This document shows, piece by piece, positions 61,004-64,000 of a DNA stretch of 64,000 nucleotides. The DNA is from CAZAFL01 sp964484465. Lineage in GTDB: Bacteria > Bacteroidota > Ignavibacteria > UBA10030 > SZUA-254. Numbering within the stretch: position 1 is the stretch's first letter; each line of letters opens with the position of its first letter. The DNA lies in NCBI GenBank assembly GCA_964484465.1, contig CAZAFL010000001.1, forward strand, positions 1-64,000, in the 5' to 3' direction. The position numbers and the translations under genes are program-made. The notes under the pieces were generated by a model. It saw only the letters and a program-made list of their open reading frames with translations, did not search any database and had not been told where the DNA came from.

Positions 61004-63277
61004 TTATTCCAGCATTCGGGAGTTCGTTTCGTACCAAGCACACTTCTCAAGCAAGTCGTTCACTTCTAACGCATTCGCTTCGTTGGGTATATAGTTGAGT
61101 GATTGCCAGAAATGCGCGCGTGCTTGCTGAAACTTTTTTATTCTGAAGTATGCATTCCCGAGCAGCTGTTCCTTTCCGGCGTCGAGAGTCACATTATTGA
61201 ACTGGGACCGAATGTTTCCAAGTTCGCTGATAGCATGTTCATAATACCCAAGCCGGAAATATATCCTTGCTTTGAGGTATGGAAGAATCGGATTGTTTGA
61301 ATTTTCCTGGAAGGTCTGCAACATCGATAATCCGGTGGAATCGTTAAATGCACCGACAAAAAAAATACACATTCGTGTCTGGAGATTATTATCCTTCAAT
61401 ACCGCAAGCCGAAGGGAAACGGCTTCGTTATATCGCACAGAAAGGTCGAGTGATAATAAATATTCATACATCTTTTCGGCTGAAGGTATATTGTTGTGAT
61501 ACCACAATGCATCCCCGTAATACAGGAGCAGGTTAACAATGCCGGCGCGCCGTGAGGAATCTTCCCATTGAGGTTTCAGTAATTGCATGACCGTGTCGTA
61601 TCTTCCTGCCTGAAACGCTGACCGGACAAGCCCGCCGAACGCCTCTGAATTCCAGCTTGTCCGGAGGGACCGTGAAAAAATATCCATTGCAGATACGGAA
61701 GAATTGCCGGCCAGTGCATTCCATCCCTCTTCATTCAATTTTCCCACAGTACGCGCGCACTCTTTTGCAAAAATCGAAGGTCGTTTGAAATAAAACTCTA
61801 CATGTTCGCGCCATTCCTCTGGGACATTAATGCGCCCTAAAAAGAGTTGCCATTCATCCACCAGTTGTTTGTAGGATTTATTATACACCGCGTTTACGGT
61901 TGCACCGCCGTATAATTCTTTAAACCGAACCGTTCCATAACGGTCGAGAAGGAAACGGCAAAACGACCCCATCACGGCGTAACTCAGAGAGGGAGATTGC
62001 AGCAGGAACCCGGTTGGCGAAATAAGCTGTTCCGGCTCCCTGATGAGTCCGAATTTTTTCACCGCCGCGGCATATTGATGAAGCGTCCGGTTGCCATAAT
62101 CTCCGTCGACCGCAGTAGCCAGACCTTCCACTAACCCCGTGTTGTAATGTATTCTGAGGACGGGCATACCAAATTCACCTGCGATGACATGGACAATCTC
62201 ATGCTTTACAGTTTCTTCCCATGAATCCTTATTGAGATGGATTTCTTTCCGCCATGGCTTGGCAATATTGGTTGTGCCCGTTCCGATTGCGCGGCGTTTT
62301 GACTCTGCACCAGGATAGATGTAGGAATCTATTTTCCCAGAATATCGCGTCTGCAATGCCGTTTCTACCTGGTGAAATCGAAACTCATGTTCCGCAGCAA
62401 CCCGGCGGATCTCTTCCCGGGAAAATTCATTCGTTGAATAATGAACGGTGAAATGCGTTGTGCTGTAGACTGAAGTGAGAGATTGTTGAATAAAGCCGGT
62501 GCTCGACTCAAACCCCAACGGATTTCGTTCAAACCATGCAATCATGAGAATGAGGGAACTTGCCAGTACAAACATATTTTCCAAATTAGGACGGAGAATA
62601 TTTCTCATAGAAAGGGTTTTTTCAGTGAAGCGCCCGTTTACATTTGAATAACGGATGACAACACATGCGCTGAACAAAAAGAAAACAGCACCGACGAAAG
62701 TGACCAGCCGAAAAAGAATCATCGTCGGTGAAATGATAAGCGTCTGATCGTACGAAAACCCCGGGAAAAAACCATAGATGAAGTTGTACGAATATATCTG
62801 CGGTGTCGTGAAACCAATGTACAACGGATAGAAGAGGGTAACCATCACAATAAGAGTGTACGCAAGACGGAATCTATTGAAGATGATTCGGCACCAACCG
62901 GCAAGAGCAGAACAAAATATGACAGTTATGCAAGGCAACAGGATGTAGTAGGAGAGTCCTTCGAAGTACGCACAATTTTTTATGAACGCCGCATTCACGG
63001 TAATTACGGTTAATGGAATGAGCAGCAGTGTAAAATGACCCGCGACGGATTGAACGATAGCGGATCTGTATTCTTTTTGGAATGTTGGCGAAAGTGAAAT
63101 AATGCGCTCGCTAAGGACGGAGAATGTCATGACAGGACAGATAATCGCAGCAACGAATGTCATTGCCGCAGAGAACTCGTACCCGAGATAATTGAAAAGA
63201 GGGAGTCGGCTTATAACGATGGAGGAGATGAGATAGACAAGAGCAGAAATGATGAAACGTTTCTGGATCAAACCCAT
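61004..63277 (-). CDS. membrane protein with HExxH peptidase and TPR domains
   Basis: A 757-residue protein in three parts. Residues 1 to about 270 hold seven or eight transmembrane helices. Residues about 285-500 form a gluzincin-like peptidase domain with H359-E360-x2-H363 (VKHEIVHVIAGEFG) and E384 (GLVEGLATAVDGD), the peptidase MA-like arrangement. The C-terminal 230 residues have TPR-like helices (KMYEYLLSLDLSVRYNEAVSLRLAVL). I know no characterised protein of this architecture. It lies 15 bases downstream of murA, suggesting cotranscription. Confidence 0.75.
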   Translation of the reverse strand: MGLIQKRFIISALVYLISSIVISRLPLFNYLGYEFSAAMTFVAAIICPVMTFSVLSERIISLSPTFQKEYRSAIVQSVAGHFTLLLIPLTVITVNAAFIKNCAYFEGLSYYILLPCITVIFCSALAGWCRIIFNRFRLAYTLIVMVTLFYPLYIGFTTPQIYSYNFIYGFFPGFSYDQTLIISPTMILFRLVTFVGAVFFLFSACVVIRYSNVNGRFTEKTLSMRNILRPNLENMFVLASSLILMIAWFERNPLGFESSTGFIQQSLTSVYSTTHFTVHYSTNEFSREEIRRVAAEHEFRFHQVETALQTRYSGKIDSYIYPGAESKRRAIGTGTTNIAKPWRKEIHLNKDSWEETVKHEIVHVIAGEFGMPVLRIHYNTGLVEGLATAVDGDYGNRTLHQYAAAVKKFGLIREPEQLISPTGFLLQSPSLSYAVMGSFCRFLLDRYGTVRFKELYGGATVNAVYNKSYKQLVDEWQLFLGRINVPEEWREHVEFYFKRPSIFAKECARTVGKLNEEGWNALAGNSSVSAMDIFSRSLRTSWNSEAFGGLVRSAFQAGRYDTVMQLLKPQWEDSSRRAGIVNLLLYYGDALWYHNNIPSAEKMYEYLLSLDLSVRYNEAVSLRLAVLKDNNLQTRMCIFFVGAFNDSTGLSMLQTFQENSNNPILPYLKARIYFRLGYYEHAISELGNIRSQFNNVTLDAGKEQLLGNAYFRIKKFQQARAHFWQSLNYIPNEANALEVNDLLEKCAWYETNSRMLE

Positions 63278-63292
63278 TGAATGCCTAATTCG

Positions 63293-64000
63293 TCAAAACT
63301 CTTTGCCGGAGGCGCGCCGGATATCGGCGCCGAGAGCATGCAATTTTTTCTCAATTTTTTCATACCCACGGTCGAGATGGTAAACGCGGAGCACTTCGGT
63401 TTTGCCTTCGGCGGCGAGGCCTGCGAGGACGAGGGAAGCTGATGCCCGTAAATCGGTCGACATCACTTTCGCACCCGTAAGTTGCCGGACCCCCCTGACG
63501 ATTGCTACATTTTTCTGAATTTCAATGTCCGCGCCAAGGCGGATAAGTTCCGGAACATGTTTGAACCGGTCAAAATAAATTTCATCGGTGACAACCGAAG
63601 CTCCGCGAGCAATCGACATTAAGGCAATCCATTGCGCCTGCATGTCGGTGGGAAAACCCGGATAGACTTCTGTTCTTGCGTCCACCGGCCTGATTAACTT
63701 TGGTGAAGAAATTTTTATCCAGTCCGCGCCTGTTTCAACTAAGGCGCCACATTTCCGTATTTTTGCAATCATCGAGGCGAGATGCTCGGGGTTACATTTT
63801 TCGATTTTTACTTTCCCGCCGGTTATCGCCGCGGCGATTAGCATTGTCCCCGTTTCAATCCGGTCTGGGATCATCGTTTCATCGACGGGATGGAGTGCAT
63901 CCACACCTTCTATCTCTAACTGCTTTGTGCCTATGCCACTGATATGCGCGCCCATTTTCGACAGAAATTCCGCAAGGGCGACAATCTCCGGCTCCATTGC
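63293..64000 (-). CDS. murA: UDP-N-acetylglucosamine 1-carboxyvinyltransferase (MurA), 5' end beyond window
   Basis: First committed step of peptidoglycan synthesis. The 235 visible residues match the C-terminal half: AMEPEIVALAEFLSKMGAHISGIGT, IPDRIETGTMLIAAAITGG, YPGFPTDMQAQWIALMSIARG, FDRFKHVPELIRLGADI and STDLRASASLVLAGLAAEGKTEVLRVYHLDRGYE. The frame is open to the last base, and the Met at 63997 is internal. The active-site Cys loop lies outside the window. Confidence 0.95.
   Translation of the reverse strand, partial: AMEPEIVALAEFLSKMGAHISGIGTKQLEIEGVDALHPVDETMIPDRIETGTMLIAAAITGGKVKIEKCNPEHLASMIAKIRKCGALVETGADWIKISSPKLIRPVDARTEVYPGFPTDMQAQWIALMSIARGASVVTDEIYFDRFKHVPELIRLGADIEIQKNVAIVRGVRQLTGAKVMSTDLRASASLVLAGLAAEGKTEVLRVYHLDRGYEKIEKKLHALGADIRRASGKEF

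Overview
The window reads as a chromosomal segment of a free-living Gram-negative member of the Bacteroidota/Chlorobiota/Ignavibacteriota side of the FCB group. This is an inference. It rests on ClpC, a DUF2723 membrane protein, a DUF6588-type exported protein, paired M16 peptidases, many lipoproteins and VPS10/BNR exported proteins. Several clear promoters have the ordinary sigma-70 form (TTGACW-N17-TATATT) rather than the -33/-7 form of classical Bacteroidia, which argues for a deep branch such as Ignavibacteria-like lineages. Base composition looks even and there is no phage, insertion sequence or CRISPR array. One 100-base run of N (57197-57296) marks an assembly gap.

Layout. 1-12.6 kb: partial tRNA-Asn, clpC with promoter and terminator, a zinc-peptidase-like protein, a DUF421 and a DUF2723 membrane protein, an ABM-domain protein, a GAF-SpoIIE phosphatase, then a surface-polysaccharide set (two GT9 enzymes and a DegT aminotransferase). 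12.6-19.5 kb: a mostly minus-strand block with two nitrilase-family hydrolases, a methyltransferase and a 1056-residue BNR/VPS10 exported protein, interrupted by a plus-strand cold-shock gene with a long structured leader. 19.8-23.7 kb: two amidohydrolases and a kynureninase-like PLP enzyme, tightly coupled.

23.8-31.0 kb: the most coherent locus. It holds molybdenum-cofactor genes (moeA, moaD, moaE, moaA and a moaC-mogA/moaB fusion) and two sulfite-oxidase-fold enzymes, one a predicted lipoprotein and one cytosolic. A small Cys-rich lipoprotein and a four-helix diheme cytochrome b sit beside the exported enzyme. No mobA is seen, which fits enzymes using Mo-MPT without a nucleotide. A 34-base palindrome lies in frame inside moaA and a near copy follows its stop codon.

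31.2-45.2 kb: a long plus-strand run with rmuC, a YciO-type protein, a stand-alone class III cyclase, an AddB-like nuclease, DUF971, CBS-domain protein, phosphofructokinase, aat, an exported amidohydrolase, a TMTC-like TPR protein and purC. 45.7-57.2 kb: an M16 peptidase pair, DUF167, an epimerase and an S9 peptidase lipoprotein (minus), then the rlmN / M1-HEAT peptidase / adk / GDPD operon. 57.3-64 kb: a gap-truncated DUF6588 protein, a TPR-CHAT lipoprotein whose CHAT dyad seems lost, a membrane-anchored HExxH/TPR protein, and the 3' part of murA.

All functions are read from motifs visible in the translated sequence; no database search was run.
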